Shown: in pieces, positions 10,263 to 21,420 of the stretch
How the letters are laid out: each line of letters starts with the position of its first letter
Position numbering within the stretch: the first letter of the stretch is position 1
NCBI GenBank assembly: GCA_009363875.1
Contig: CM018694.1
Location: forward strand, 33,551,415 to 33,615,414
Direction of reading: 5' to 3'
DNA from: Mikania micrantha
Taxonomy: Eukaryota; Streptophyta; Magnoliopsida; Asterales; Asteraceae
Length of the DNA: 64,000 nt
Notes under the pieces: model-generated
The model's input: the letters and a program-made list of their open reading frames with translations, nothing else
What the model was told of the DNA's origin: nothing
The model's database searches: none
Made by a program: the position numbers and the translations under genes

Positions 10263-11703
10263 GATGTGGCGTCACTGTCATCACCGTCTATGCTCGCATA
10301 CGACGAGAAGGAACAGATTGTTCCTACACCTTCAATATCAATACTACCGGTAGCAGTTGAGTCACGAGACCAAGTACCAACTATCACCCGAAGACAGCAC
10401 GTCTGAGCCATCGCAGGAGGAGCAGCCGGTACACATACGCTATATCACCGGTGCCCAAATCGAAGAGGCGACGAAAAAAGCTGATCGGGGATGAAACTAC
10501 AACAAGTCCAGGGATGAAATAGGCCTTGTGGCTCCACAACATCCTTGTAATCCTTTGGTACTGCTACACATACTGCTTACAAGGACCATATGAAGAGGTA
10601 CCGAACTCAACTCCTTGTCACTCATAGAATATCACCGAACGAACATGGTCGCTCGAGTTAAGAAAAACTAGAGTGACCATGCGGAGGGATTTCATTACGG
10701 GTGCTAGGTAGTCATTCAGAAGCAGCAATACTAATACTCACATAATCAGTGACTCAACACCAAATGACCTGCGAAAAACACACTCAAGCCACGTAGCTAT
10801 CCTTATGGGATCTACGCAAGATTCTATAATACCATACGATTCGCGTGACTAGCCCAAGTATTAGTTCGATAGACTACTTAACCATAGCTCATATGACTCA
10901 TGTTTGAATCTCGATGACATGAATAAACTCTGAATCCAGTAAAACCTAATAGCTCTAAGCAGGAGGAACTAGAATTCTTATGTAAGGTAAATTGACGATC
11001 ATGGTGCGCAACATAATCGTGAATTTACAAGTACGCATGAATTCTGGCAAATTCTATTATGAGCCTATTTTTGAAAACACATACATTGATATTCGCTTAT
11101 CTTGATGGTTGCAACGGAACTCAAGCAACGTACCAAGACTTCAACATAATGTTCATCAAATTTTCAGCTACAGTTCGGATTACCACGTATCCATGAAAAC
11201 CTCATGTTGCGACTGTACACCTCACATGAAGCAACAAATTCTTCGATGAAGAGTCACCCGAAAATGCATCACCCATACTAGATCCGCACGAGCATGAGAG
11301 GCGGTATCTTGAGTCGGATTGACTCGGGACCTGACTTGGGCAAACGACCGAATTGAGTGTCTTATAGAGGAACTAAGATATACAAGTACCCGGCATACGG
11401 AGCTTTGTAGCATAATCAATAAGATGGACCTGAATATAACCCAGTTGATTTCACCATTCCAGGAGGCCGAAGACCGGGTTGCCATCTCTAAGGCTACAAT
11501 CGAAGAGCTGGAAAAGCAAGGTCGCCGATCCAGTTCCAGAAGGACCTGACACTGGGGAGAAGGAACCAGCGGCGGATGCTGATTCTGATTCCACTATCGA
11601 TAACGCCTCCGATAAACTTAGCATAGACCTGGTAGAAACAGGTTGTGACTCTGTACTTGAAAATTTTGGAGTCTTAGTGTCTTGGGTATTAAATGAATTG
11701 TAA
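10263..11703 (+). pseudogene. Decayed ORF upstream of E4 gag
   Basis: The 1.7 kb between the primer site and gag contains protein-like pieces in changing frames. Around 10380-10500 one frame gives a Glu/Ser-rich piece ending in IRYITGAQIEEATKKADRG. A 76-codon ORF at 11319-11549 looks like a coiled coil. It continues in another frame (11479-11703) as an acidic tail containing EGPDTGEKEPAADADSDS. I infer a broken extra ORF ahead of gag; the function is unknown. The frame breaks show it is not functional here. Confidence 0.4.
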
Positions 11704-11841
11704 CCAGTACAACTTATTATATATCAAGACTAATATCGGTTATTGAAAATTTTGTCTATGCCACTCAATGACATGCTTTCTTCTCATAACAATCACGTGC
11801 TATGATTAGCCATTATATCTTCACTAACACTTATTTCCGCT

Positions 11842-13170
11842 ATGAAGATCATGGCTGGAGGACGCGGAGAATGCAAGAACGCGGGAGGGCATGGAAACAT
11901 TAACCTCACTGCAACGAAACTAAACGCCCTAATCAGCAAACGAATTGAGGAGGAAATCGCTGCACGTGAAGCTGCACGCAACCAGAATCAACTGAACCAA
12001 GGAACAAACCCTAATCCACCCCACTGCACATTCAAAACATTCCTGGAATGCAAACCACCTTCTTTCAATGGTACAGAGGGTGCTGCCGACCTCCCCCGAT
12101 GGATTGAGAAAATGGAAGCAATTTTCATCATGAGCAACTGTAGGGTTAAAGACCGCGTGAAGTACGCAACAGGAACCTTAGAGGGAGCAGCCCTCACTTG
12201 GTGGGACACAAATGTTCAAACCATAGGACGAGAAACATCTGAAGCTATACCTTGGGAGGAATTCAAAAGAACGATGAACCACAAATATCTCCCTCACGAC
12301 AAAGTTCAGAGATTGGAAACGGAATTTCGGAACCACAGGATGATTGGTTCTGAGATCGAGGCATACACTTCTCGATCTTATGAGTTGGCACATATGTGCC
12401 CAGAAATGGTGACCCCAGCCTACAAACATCTTGAAAGATACATTGAGGGACTGACACCGCAGGTTCGGGATATGGTACTATTCGCTGACCCCACCACCTT
12501 ACGACCAGCCGTATACTTAGCTCATGAACTGACCAATACCATGGTTATTCAAGGGTTATTACCTCCACGTGGCTCAATAATCAAAACCACCGACAACAAA
12601 CGCAAATGGGATAATACTCAAAACGAAACCCCCACTCTGCAACCACCAAGACGACGTAAGGGTGCCTATGCTGGCAAAAACCCAAGGTGTAACAACTGTG
12701 ATTATCATCATAAATGAGGACCGTGTGAAAGATACCGATGCCAATGGTGCGGGAAGCGAGGCCACACAACTAAAAACTGCAGGGGTGAACTGGTGACCAA
12801 AATTCCACAGCCTCAACCGCAGCAATACAAAGCACCAAAAGGTTGCTTCGGATGTGGAAAGCCAGGGCACTTTAAGAGGGACTGTCCCCATGCGGAAAAC
12901 AATGGGGATGAAGCACCGAAGAGTTGCTTCGAATGTGGGAAGCCAGGGCACCTCAGGAAGGACTGCCCATATCTAGAGAACGACAACAATAACAGGAACA
13001 ATAACGGTCCGAAGGAACGGCCCCTCGTAATTAGGGCTAAGGAAGCGAGAAATGATCCTAATCTTGCAACAGGTATGTATCTCTTAAACAATCAATACGC
13101 TTCTGTATTGTGTGATACTGGAACTGAGAAGAGTCTTATATTTAAGCACTTTAGTAAATACTTGTCATAA
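11842..13170 (+). pseudogene. E4 gag with protease start, stop-interrupted
   Basis: One frame runs across this interval with an internal TGA at 12715-12717. The first 291 codons hold the capsid-type domain (CKPPSFNGTEGAADLPRWIEK; ALTWWDTNVQTIGRE). After the stop come three CCHC zinc knuckles (CQWCGKRGHTTKNC, CFGCGKPGHFKRDC, CFECGKPGHLRKDC). Then comes the protease active-site region ASVLCDTGTEKSL. It ends at a stop after KYLS. Gag packages the RNA; the protease would cut the polyprotein. Three knuckles is more than the one or two I expect in gypsy gag. The intact length would be about 440 codons. Confidence 0.75.
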
Positions 13171-13175
13171 CCCCA

Positions 13176-14460
13176 ATGTATTTAGAGGTTGAATACACCG
13201 TAGAGCTAACTGATGATAAACTGATTTTAACTAAGCACATTCTGAGAAAATGCACTTTAAAGCTCGCAAACCATAATTTAGGATTGACCTCATGCCAGGT
13301 TACACTCGGCAGTTTTGAGGTAGTTAGAAACCAGGTTGAAATCACTTGCCACAACAAGGTTGTGCGCATACCTCTCCTTAGTGGAGAAACCCTAGGCATC
13401 AACGGTGAAAGGAGCAACACTCCTCCGTCCCCACGTGGAAGTAGGAACAAATCTCCATGGATTCTATTACCAAATTACCCCATACTCCTAGTGGATGCGA
13501 CACTATCTGGATTATTGTGGACCGACTGACCAGGTCAGCACATTTCCCTTGCAAACAAGGAAAACGATAAAATGGAAAAGCTAGCCAGAAGTTATGTCAA
13601 GAAAGTGGCCACACGACATGGAGTGCCAATCTCCATCATTTCAGATCAAGATATTAGATTCACTACCAACTTAGGAAATCATTGCAAAAGTCGCTTGGCA
13701 CACGGTTGGATATGAGTACTGCATACCACCCACCAACTGATGGCCAGAGCGAACGTACAGTACAAACTCTCGAAGATTTGCTACGAGCATGCGTAGTAGA
13801 CTTCGGCAATAGTTGGGAAACTCACCTACCATTGTTGAAATTTTCCTACAACAACAGTCACCACACCAGCATCAAGGCAGCGCCTTTTGAGGCACTCTAT
13901 GGCAGGAAGTGCCAATCACCCCTCTGTTGGGCAGAACTGGGTGACAGTCAACTCACTGACTCAAAACTTATACATGAAACAAACGAGAAGATAGTACAGA
14001 TTAGAAACCGCATGGCAGCAGCTCGTGATCGTCAACAGAGCTATGCCAATCACCCTTCTGTTTTGGCGAACGAGGAAAACTGAATCCACAGTATATTGGG
14101 CCATTCGAAATCCTGAAGCGGATCGGCCCAGTAGCACACCAACTTAACCTACCAGCCGAACTTGATGGAGTTCACAACGTATTCCATGTCTCAAATCGGA
14201 AGAAGTGGTTATCAGATGAGACACTTTTGATTCCACTGGATGAAATCCAGGTGGATGAACAACTACGATTCATGGGAGAACCGGTAGAGATCATGGACCG
14301 AGAGGTCAAACGAATTAAACAGAGTCGGATTCCGATTGCCAGGGTCCGATGGAACTCGACACGCAGACCTAAATTAACGTGGGAACGTGAAGATCAAATG
14401 ATGCGCAAATATCCCCATCTTTTCAAACAGACAACGTCGAACGCCGACAACAACGGATAA
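13176..14460 (+). pseudogene. E4 pol remnant: protease end joined to integrase
   Basis: The protease body follows in a shifted frame (LEVEYTVELTDDKLILTK; VEITCHNKVVRIPLLSGE) and lacks the residues expected between GSFEVV and RNQVEITC. Near 13430-13450 it joins the integrase core (MDSITKLPHT, then IVDRLTRSAHF). RT, RNase H and the integrase zinc domain are therefore deleted. After frame breaks an open stretch (13682-14083) gives LDMSTAYHPPTDGQSERTV and NNSHHTSIKAAPFEALYGRK. The last part (14227-14460) is the chromodomain-like tail (MDREVKRIKQSRIPIARVRW). It cannot supply polymerase or integrase activity. Confidence 0.8.
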
Positions 14461-14595
14461 ATTTCGGGACGAAATTTCCTTTCAACAAGGGGATGATGTG
14501 ACAACCAGAAATTTTCAAAATTTTCATTCTCAAACACTACCAACAACAACCAAATTTCGGGACGAAATTTCTTTCAACAAGGGGATGATGTGACA
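14459..14595 (+). repeat. Duplicated pre-PPT palindrome and polypurine tract (E4)
   Basis: The palindrome AAATTTCGGGACGAAATTT, then TTTCAACAAGGGGATGA and TGTGACA, occur at 14459-14503 and again at 14552-14595. Only the second copy is followed by true LTR sequence, so its purine tract (14579-14588) is the usable one. Confidence 0.8.
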
Positions 14596-14754
14596 CCCGA
14601 CAATTTTGGGTAAATTGCAACACTCATCTCACATCCATACTTGTTGCATTTCATTTAATTGAGTTTAATTAGATGAGCTGAACACAAACACAAAACAATA
14701 ATTTGGATTATTATTGAATTGTGCATTACACGTTGATTAGGATTAATCAAGCGA
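14589..14754 (+). mobile_element. E4 3' LTR stub
   Basis: The first 166 bp of the E4 LTR, ending at AATCAAGCG where the sequence switches to E3 leader. Two bases that distinguish it from the 5' LTR are shared with the copy at 15025. Confidence 0.85.
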
Positions 14755-15024
14755 CTGACCCCTACATATGCCCTATACATATACCATTTGTAGTATATTG
14801 GGGGTCTGTCAGTGTCAGGAACTTAGGATATTACTAGGAATTGTTGTTAAGTTGAGATTAATGGGATATGGATGTTGATGGTATGTTTGTTGGTTAAGGT
14901 TGGTTTGGATTGACTCATGGATGATCACACTTGATGAACACTTATAAATTCACTTATGACACACGCTGATTGGACACGTAGGGTGCATAGGATCAACGAA
15001 CGATATGAACGATTAGTGATGGTG
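14755..15024 (+). repeat. Duplicated segment of E3 leader
   Basis: Repeats 7210-7479, starting inside the second covarying module and ending at the GATGG that precedes the E4 LTR. The left junction shares GCG between the two partners. The module here (about 14752-14800) keeps only its 3' half. Confidence 0.88.
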
Positions 15025-17446
15025 TGACACCCGACAATTTTGGGTAAATTGCAACACTCATCTCACATCCATACTTGTTGCATTTCATTTAATTGAGTTT
15101 AATTAGATGAGCTGAACACAAACACAAAACAATAATTTGGATTATTATTGAATTGTGCATTACACGTTGATTAGGATTAATCAAGCGTGCAAACACTTCG
15201 TAAACACACAAACACGAACCATCAAAGATAATTCAAGGAATTATCAAAACACACACACGAGTCTCACGAATGTTGGTGATAAAACAATAACCGAACTTAT
15301 GTGCTTATGTGCTAAATATGTGTTAGACGTTTAGGATAAACGTTAGGAATCGAGTACGAGCGTAATCAAATCGAAGAAATCGAAAAAACAAGGAAATGAA
15401 CTGGTCGCGGTACGCGACGACCCTTAGCGAAAGTCTTCGCGGTACGCGAAGAAAATCGGGAGTCGATACTCCCGAATCACATCGCGGTACGCGATGATTA
15501 GTTTTGATCGGCCTCCGCGGTACGCGCAGGCCATGCAGATCAAAATTTCTATATAATCAAACCCAAACTCATTTCACTCGGTTCTTCTTCCAATTCTCCG
15601 AGTTTCTTCACTTATTCTCGACCGAATTCCATCTGAATCAACATCCTAACCTGCTGGAAGCACCATTGGAGCAAGTTCTTGGTGTTTGGAAACCATAGGA
15701 TCATAAAGGAAGTCTTGGAAGCCATCAACACATTGAAGAATCGTCTCCAGCCATTTCCAGGACCTGCTACACCTACTACAACTTGAATCCTAGCATATAA
15801 GGTAGTTTTACATGTTTGTTTATGGTTAGATCATACATGCAATGGGTAAAAACCCACATGCAACTCCATATGGTTATTGTGCGTGAATGTGTTGGTGATT
15901 TGTTATGTATTTGTTGTAGATCTACTGATTTTATAATTTAGAAATGATAGATTTGAGTTTTGGTTAAGTTAAGTTTGATTTTGTGATGATTTGGGCAAAC
16001 TTGCCATAAAAGGAAACTTTTATGTGCAAGTCTTGGATTTGTGATGATCTAGACATGTTAGACATGTCTAGATGTTGTCAAATGTATATTGGAGTGTTTA
16101 GAAACACATTTGGGTATTTGACTTTGTCAAAAACATGGTTTTGAAAGAACTTGCTAAATAAGGAAACTTTTCAAAATCAAAAGAGGGCTTTTGGATGTTT
16201 TGAATGTTTTGGTAACCTTTGATTATTGAAACATGTTTAAAAATGGTTTTTTTTAACACCAGTTTGAAAACTTGGATTTGTGAAAACAAGCTTTTAAACG
16301 AGAACTTGCTATTTTAGGAAACTTTGTTTCGACAAAATGGCATAAATGGTATTTTATGCACAAACGACTTATTTTGAGTATTCACGTATGTTTTTACAAA
16401 CATACTAAAGTTATTAGTTTTATGAAATAGGATTTCATAACCATACTTTCCAAAAATAGAAACTTTCTAAATATAGAAAGTTTCCTGAAACAAGAACATT
16501 ATGATTTTCAAAACTTGATTTCGTGAAAGCAACGTGAGTCGAGTCGTAGGATGTATTATGGTGTCTTACTTGCATTAAGACAACTTAACACAACAAACGT
16601 GTCACCAACGATTCGTAGAGTCAACACAAGCCAACACACACACTCTCGGTTGAGCACACCGACACCTGGAGTTGTATGGACTACAACACACCACAGAACA
16701 CATACTTACACCTATATGATTATAGGATCTTACTAGCAGGACAGCTAGCTCTGACAATCGCAAAAACCACATAAACCGGAACTGCTTTATCAGGTGAGTT
16801 CACGGCCCCTTTTTACATTTTCTACCTTTGGGGGAGAAAACATTGCATACAACTGACTTTGATCAACATACATACTTTTGGTACATTTGAACATGCTAAT
16901 ATCGTATATGTATATGTGCGGCATTCATCCACAAAACTGATAAGTCCTCATTAAACACATCTCAGACCGTTAATAGCGCGTAGCGCTTAGCGTGGTAATT
17001 CTGAATAGTACTATTTGGGCCTGACAAGCCCCACTGTTGAGCGCCGTATGGCCACCCCGACTGGAGGTTGGAACAGTGCATAATTGACCAATAAACATTG
17101 CCATTGTCTAGTTGGATGGACATGGCGGGAGGCAGCATGTTAGCTTCGGTTGCGAACCCGCATATGATATATAAAACTGCAAAGCATTTACTTTAAACAT
17201 TTTGATGTTTACTGCTGATACAAACCTGTGCTCTCACCAACCTTTGTGTTGACCCTTTTTACTCGCATGTTTTCTCAGGTAACTAAGGCTCGCACACAAG
17301 GATAGGATGCTAGGATGGAGTCCCATGCATCAGCTTTAGTGTCATAGGCAATTTGGTAACGATTGACATTTGTTTTGTTATGTAATGTTAAATACTTAAA
17401 CATCTTCGACACTACTACTCTTTAAGTTTTAAATATTGTTAAACTT
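15025..17446 (+). mobile_element. Second, truncated E4 LTR
   Basis: Equivalent to 7480-9900 with scattered substitutions, including the hairpin array (15403-15532) and the TATA box (15549-15557). It ends at AAATATTGTTAAACTT and passes directly into E3 gag codons at about 17447. The final 215 bp of the LTR are missing. Confidence 0.85.
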
Positions 17447-19857
17447 TTGATGACCACTGAATTTTGTCCTCGCAGTGAGATGAGGAAACTGGAGATTGAG
17501 TTCTGGGAACTCAAACAAGATAGCGGCGAGAATGTTATCTACAATACTCGTTTCCATGAGTATAGTCTACTGGTTCCTCATTTGGTGACGCCATTGGAGA
17601 GAGCTATTGAGAAGTACATCGGCGGTCTGCCCATGCAGATCCAAGAAACTGTCTACGGGAGCAACCCCAAAACACTTGAGGCGGCGATCTGTTTATTTGC
17701 TACACTCACTGACAATCATGTGAAGGCTGGAACACTCACTCGGAAGGGATTCAAGAAGACTGACACCAAAGTAGCTGTAAAAGAGGCTTCAACTGAAGTC
17801 AAGACCAAACAAGGAAGCTCATCCAAAAGCAGCAACAAAAAGAGGAAGGCCAGAAACTTCGTGGTCACTACTCCTGCTGCTAAGTCTACGCAGCAATCAG
17901 CAAATAACACCACTGCCAGGAATTATATTGGGGTCACTCCCCAATGTAATATCTGTCGATATCATCACACACCTAACTTGCCATGTCGCGTCTGCAACAA
18001 CCGCGGCAAGTATGGTCATTATGCAAATGTTTGTATGAGTGCACCACAAGCACAAAGGATGCAACATGCACCGCTTGCACTGCCTGCTCCACATGCACAA
18101 CCAATACCAGCTGTACCCATTCGCCAGGTACCTCCTGCACAGGCAAGAGCCTGTTATGAGTGTGGTGAAGTGGGTCACTTCAGAAACCAGTTCCCGAGAC
18201 TGACGGGAAATAATCAAAGGGTGGCAAGAGGCAGAGCGTTCCAACTGAATGCTCCAGCTGCTCAAGCCAACCAGGACATGGTCAACGGTACATTTCTGAT
18301 CAACAACTCTTATGCATCTGTCTTATTTGATTATGGTGCCGATAGGAGTTTCGTTTCATATGATTTTGAATGCATGCTTGGTAGAATACGTACATACTTA
18401 GATAAACCGTTTAACGTGGAGGTGGCTGACGGAAACACTATTGATATTGACACTGTTATTATCGGATGTACTGTGAACTTAAGTGATCACGTTTTCCCGA
18501 TTGATCTTATACCTATGCATCTTGGTAGCTTTGATGTTATCATAGGCATGGATTGGTTAGCCACCCACAAAGCGGAGATAGTTTGTCATGAAAAATATAT
18601 TTGTATTCCATTACCTTCAGGTGAAATTTTAAGGGTATTTGGAGAAACTTCTAGTAAAGGTCTTAAGCTGATGTCCTGCACTAAAGCACATAAGTACCTT
18701 AGGAAGAAGTGTATAGCCTTTTTAGCACATATTGTGGAGAAAAAGGAGAAAGGAAAGAACATTGAAGACGTACCTGTAATCAGAGATTTTCCTGAAGTAT
18801 TTCCAGATGATTTACCATGTCTTCCACCAGAACGTCAAGTAGAGTTTCGAATCGAATTAGTACCTGGTGCGAACCCTGTCGCCAAAGCTCCTTATAGACT
18901 TGCGCCTTCGGAGTTGCAAGAATTGGCGAGTCAATTGCAAGAACTAACTGATAAAGGATTTATTCGCCCGAGCCATTCGCCATGGGGTGCACCGGTCTTG
19001 TTTGTCAAGAAGAAGGACGGGTCATTCCGAATGTCCATAGACTACCGCGAATTAAACAAACTCACAATCAAGAATCGATATCCATTGCCGCGCATCGATG
19101 ATCTCTTTGATCAGCTTCAAGGCTCGGCATGGTTTTCAAAGATCAATCTTAGGTCTGGGTATCATCAGCTCCGTGTACATGATGATGATATTCCCAAGAC
19201 AACTTTTAGAACAAGATATGGCCATTATAAATTTCTGGTAATGCCCTTCGGCCTTACCAATGCACCAGCGGTTTTCATGGACCTCATGAACCGTGTTTGC
19301 AGGCCATACTTGGATAAGTTTGTGATTGTATTCATTGATGATATTTTGATCTACTCAAACACCAAAGAAGAACACGAGAAACACCTTAAGTTGGTTTTGG
19401 AGATCCTAAGAGAAGAGCGACTGTATGCCAAGTTCTCTAAATATGAATTTTGGCTTAAAGTTCAATTCTTGGGGCACATAGTCAATGAATACGATGTTCA
19501 TGTGGATCCTGCAAAGATTGATGCGGTGAAGAATTGGAGTACACTGAAGACACCGACGGAGATTCGATCGTTTCTTGGACTTGCCGGTTACTATCGGCAG
19601 TTTATTTCGAATTTCTACAGGATTTCTGTCCCTCTTACTTCTTTGACTCAGAAGAATAAGCTTTACGAGTGGGGACCAAAGCAAGAAGAGGCGTTTCAGA
19701 CTTTGAAGCAGAAACTTTGTGATGCTCCTGTCTTGACACTGCCTGACGGAAATGATGATTTTGTGGTTTATTGTGATGCATCCAACCTAGGTCTCGGTTG
19801 TGTTCTCATGCAACGGGAAAAGGTTGTGGCATATGCATCGAGACAGCTGGAAATTCA
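17447..19857 (+). pseudogene. E3 gag-pol, first part (gag C-half to RNase H)
   Basis: A single open frame interrupted by E1 after the RNase H motif AYASRQLEI. It begins inside gag because the N-terminal part was lost at the E4 junction. Order: gag C-half, two zinc knuckles, protease, RT (YPLPRIDDLFDQLQ; FIDDILIY), and the start of RNase H (VVYCDASNLGLGCVL). Key residues are lost compared with E2. The knuckles read CNNRGKYGHYANVC (Cys to Arg) and CYECGEVGHFRNQF (last Cys to Phe). The protease triad is DYG instead of DSG. The RT motif is SKINLRSGY instead of SKIDLRSGY, which removes the first catalytic Asp (codon 19145-19147). It would be enzymatically dead even if rejoined. Confidence 0.88.
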
Positions 19858-20349
19858 TGTCACACCCCGAGCCGGCGGGGTAGGATCGGAGTCCCCGTCG
19901 GGCGGAAGGTTCCCGGGGCGCGATATCGGGAGTGATAATCAGGAGTGATCAGATTGTTACATTGTACATGATATAAATGAGAAATGCTAATTAAAATAGA
20001 ATTACAAAGTTAAATTACAGCAGTAACGTTTATAATTTAACAATGTAAATCTATTGTAAAACATCAATAAATGACTATCTTGTATTTACACAAGATATAC
20101 AAAATAATTTATATCATGATGTCTTCAAAAGTATGCAGGTCCAAAATACTAGTCTTCTATCTGAAGTCCTAGTCCAAAAGAAATGACTTCCTAATTGACC
20201 TATTCGTCACCTGAGAAGTCATGCAAAAATAAAGGTCAACACATGGTTGGTGAGTTCATATAGTTTAGTATTTGAAAATGATTTGAAAATGATTTGAAAA
20301 CCTTCTTTGGTAAAGACCCTAACCTCATTAACACCACATGTATCATCCA

Positions 20350-20655
20350 GATCGGTATGCTTATGTATAGGGCATACCCCTGAGTCGAGGCTACAACCCT
20401 GCCCAGACGCCGTCCCACCACATACTAATCCGCATAGGACATTGTTGTTAATGATAATTAAGCATCTTTACCTATCACACACTCTTGTTCACAATGACTC
20501 AAATGTTCTCATAAAACCTTTGTTTAACCCACGGGTAACAACCTTAATCTCATTAACATCACATGTATCATCCAGATCGGTATGCTTATATATAGGGCAT
20601 ACCCCTGAGTCGAGGCTACAACCCCGCCCAGACGCCGTCCCACCACATACTAATC
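20350..20655 (-). other. Pair of covarying modules in E1 3' LTR
   Basis: Copies at 20350-20430 and 20575-20655 lie 225 bp apart. They are closed by GATCGGTATG and CATACTAATC (9 of 10 pairs, one G-U). Core TATAGGGCATAC ... GCCGTCCCACCAC. The sense inner hairpin is CTGGG/CTCAG around CGGGGT/GCCTCG with a TGTA loop. Confidence 0.8.
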
Positions 20656-21256
20656 CACATGGGACATTGGTGTTAATGAAAATTAAGCATTTTACCCCTA
20701 CCTTTAACCCAATGATTCGTCAGTCCTTTGTTCCTGTCAATACAACAATTTGGAATCTATATTGATTCCTTAGGTTCATCACAATAGTGATCAACCACAG
20801 AAATTGTAGAAACAGTTTAATAAATGCTTAATTAAACAAGTAAATAAACATTTAATAAAATCTAAGTCCTTATGATTGGGGCCTATGGTCATACTCGAGT
20901 AGACTAGTCTGTCAATCTGGGTACTTAGTAGTTAGGGAATTCTGTAAATATCATCAAACATAAGACCTACAAGTCAATCAGTCTAGCTAGGACTTCTTGA
21001 AATATAGGATTTCTGAGTTCAATGTGTTGGCAAATGTTATCTCTGATATTTCACATACTACCCCTTAAAAATGATTTAATGATCGTCTGATTTTGTCACA
21101 AGATGTACTTGATGTGTTGATCGTAGAATACAAGATTCCTTGATCGGTTGTACACTTGATTGTTTTCCAACAAACACTTGGTTTGTAGAACATTGAATGT
21201 TATCTTTGCAAAGATTGTTTTGTTTGATGTCTTGAAGTCCCACACTTGTTTTGTCA

Positions 21257-21420
21257 AAATGTTCGATTTGATTCCTTGAATTCACCCACTTGACTTCCCA
21301 AAATGTTTGATTTGATTTCCTTTGAATTCACCCACTTGATTTCCCAAATGTTTGATTTGATTCCTTTGAATTCACCCACTTGATTTCCCAAAATGTTTGA
21401 TTTGATTCCTTTGAAATGTT
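21257..21420. repeat. About 45-bp tandem repeat in E1 LTR
   Basis: About 3.5 units beginning AAATGTTTGATTTGATT and including GAATTCACCCACTTGA. Also present at about 43758-43922 in the other LTR, where one unit is a base longer. Confidence 0.8.

Larger units (their letters stand above)
7480..17446 (+). mobile_element. E4: rearranged chromovirus inside E3
   Basis: A plus-strand element with a 2.6-kb LTR (7480-10115), primer site, leader with coding remnants, gag, pol remnant and a 3' LTR start at 14589. The downstream end is abnormal. After 166 bp the 3' LTR breaks into a second copy of the E3 leader (14755-15024), then a second LTR copy (15025-17446) that lacks its last 215 bp and joins directly to the E3 gag. 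The sequence before both LTR starts ends in GATGG, but a clean right-hand target duplication is lost. Confidence 0.8.

Noticed and set aside
14497..14503. LTR start at the first TGTGACA
   Set aside because: The following sequence (ACCAGAAATTTTC) does not match the E4 LTR; the true start is 14589.
20307..20765. 152-codon ORF (and its copy at 42808-43266)
   Set aside because: It lies wholly inside the E1 LTR and spans the two modules; its internal protein repeat is a by-product of the module pair.
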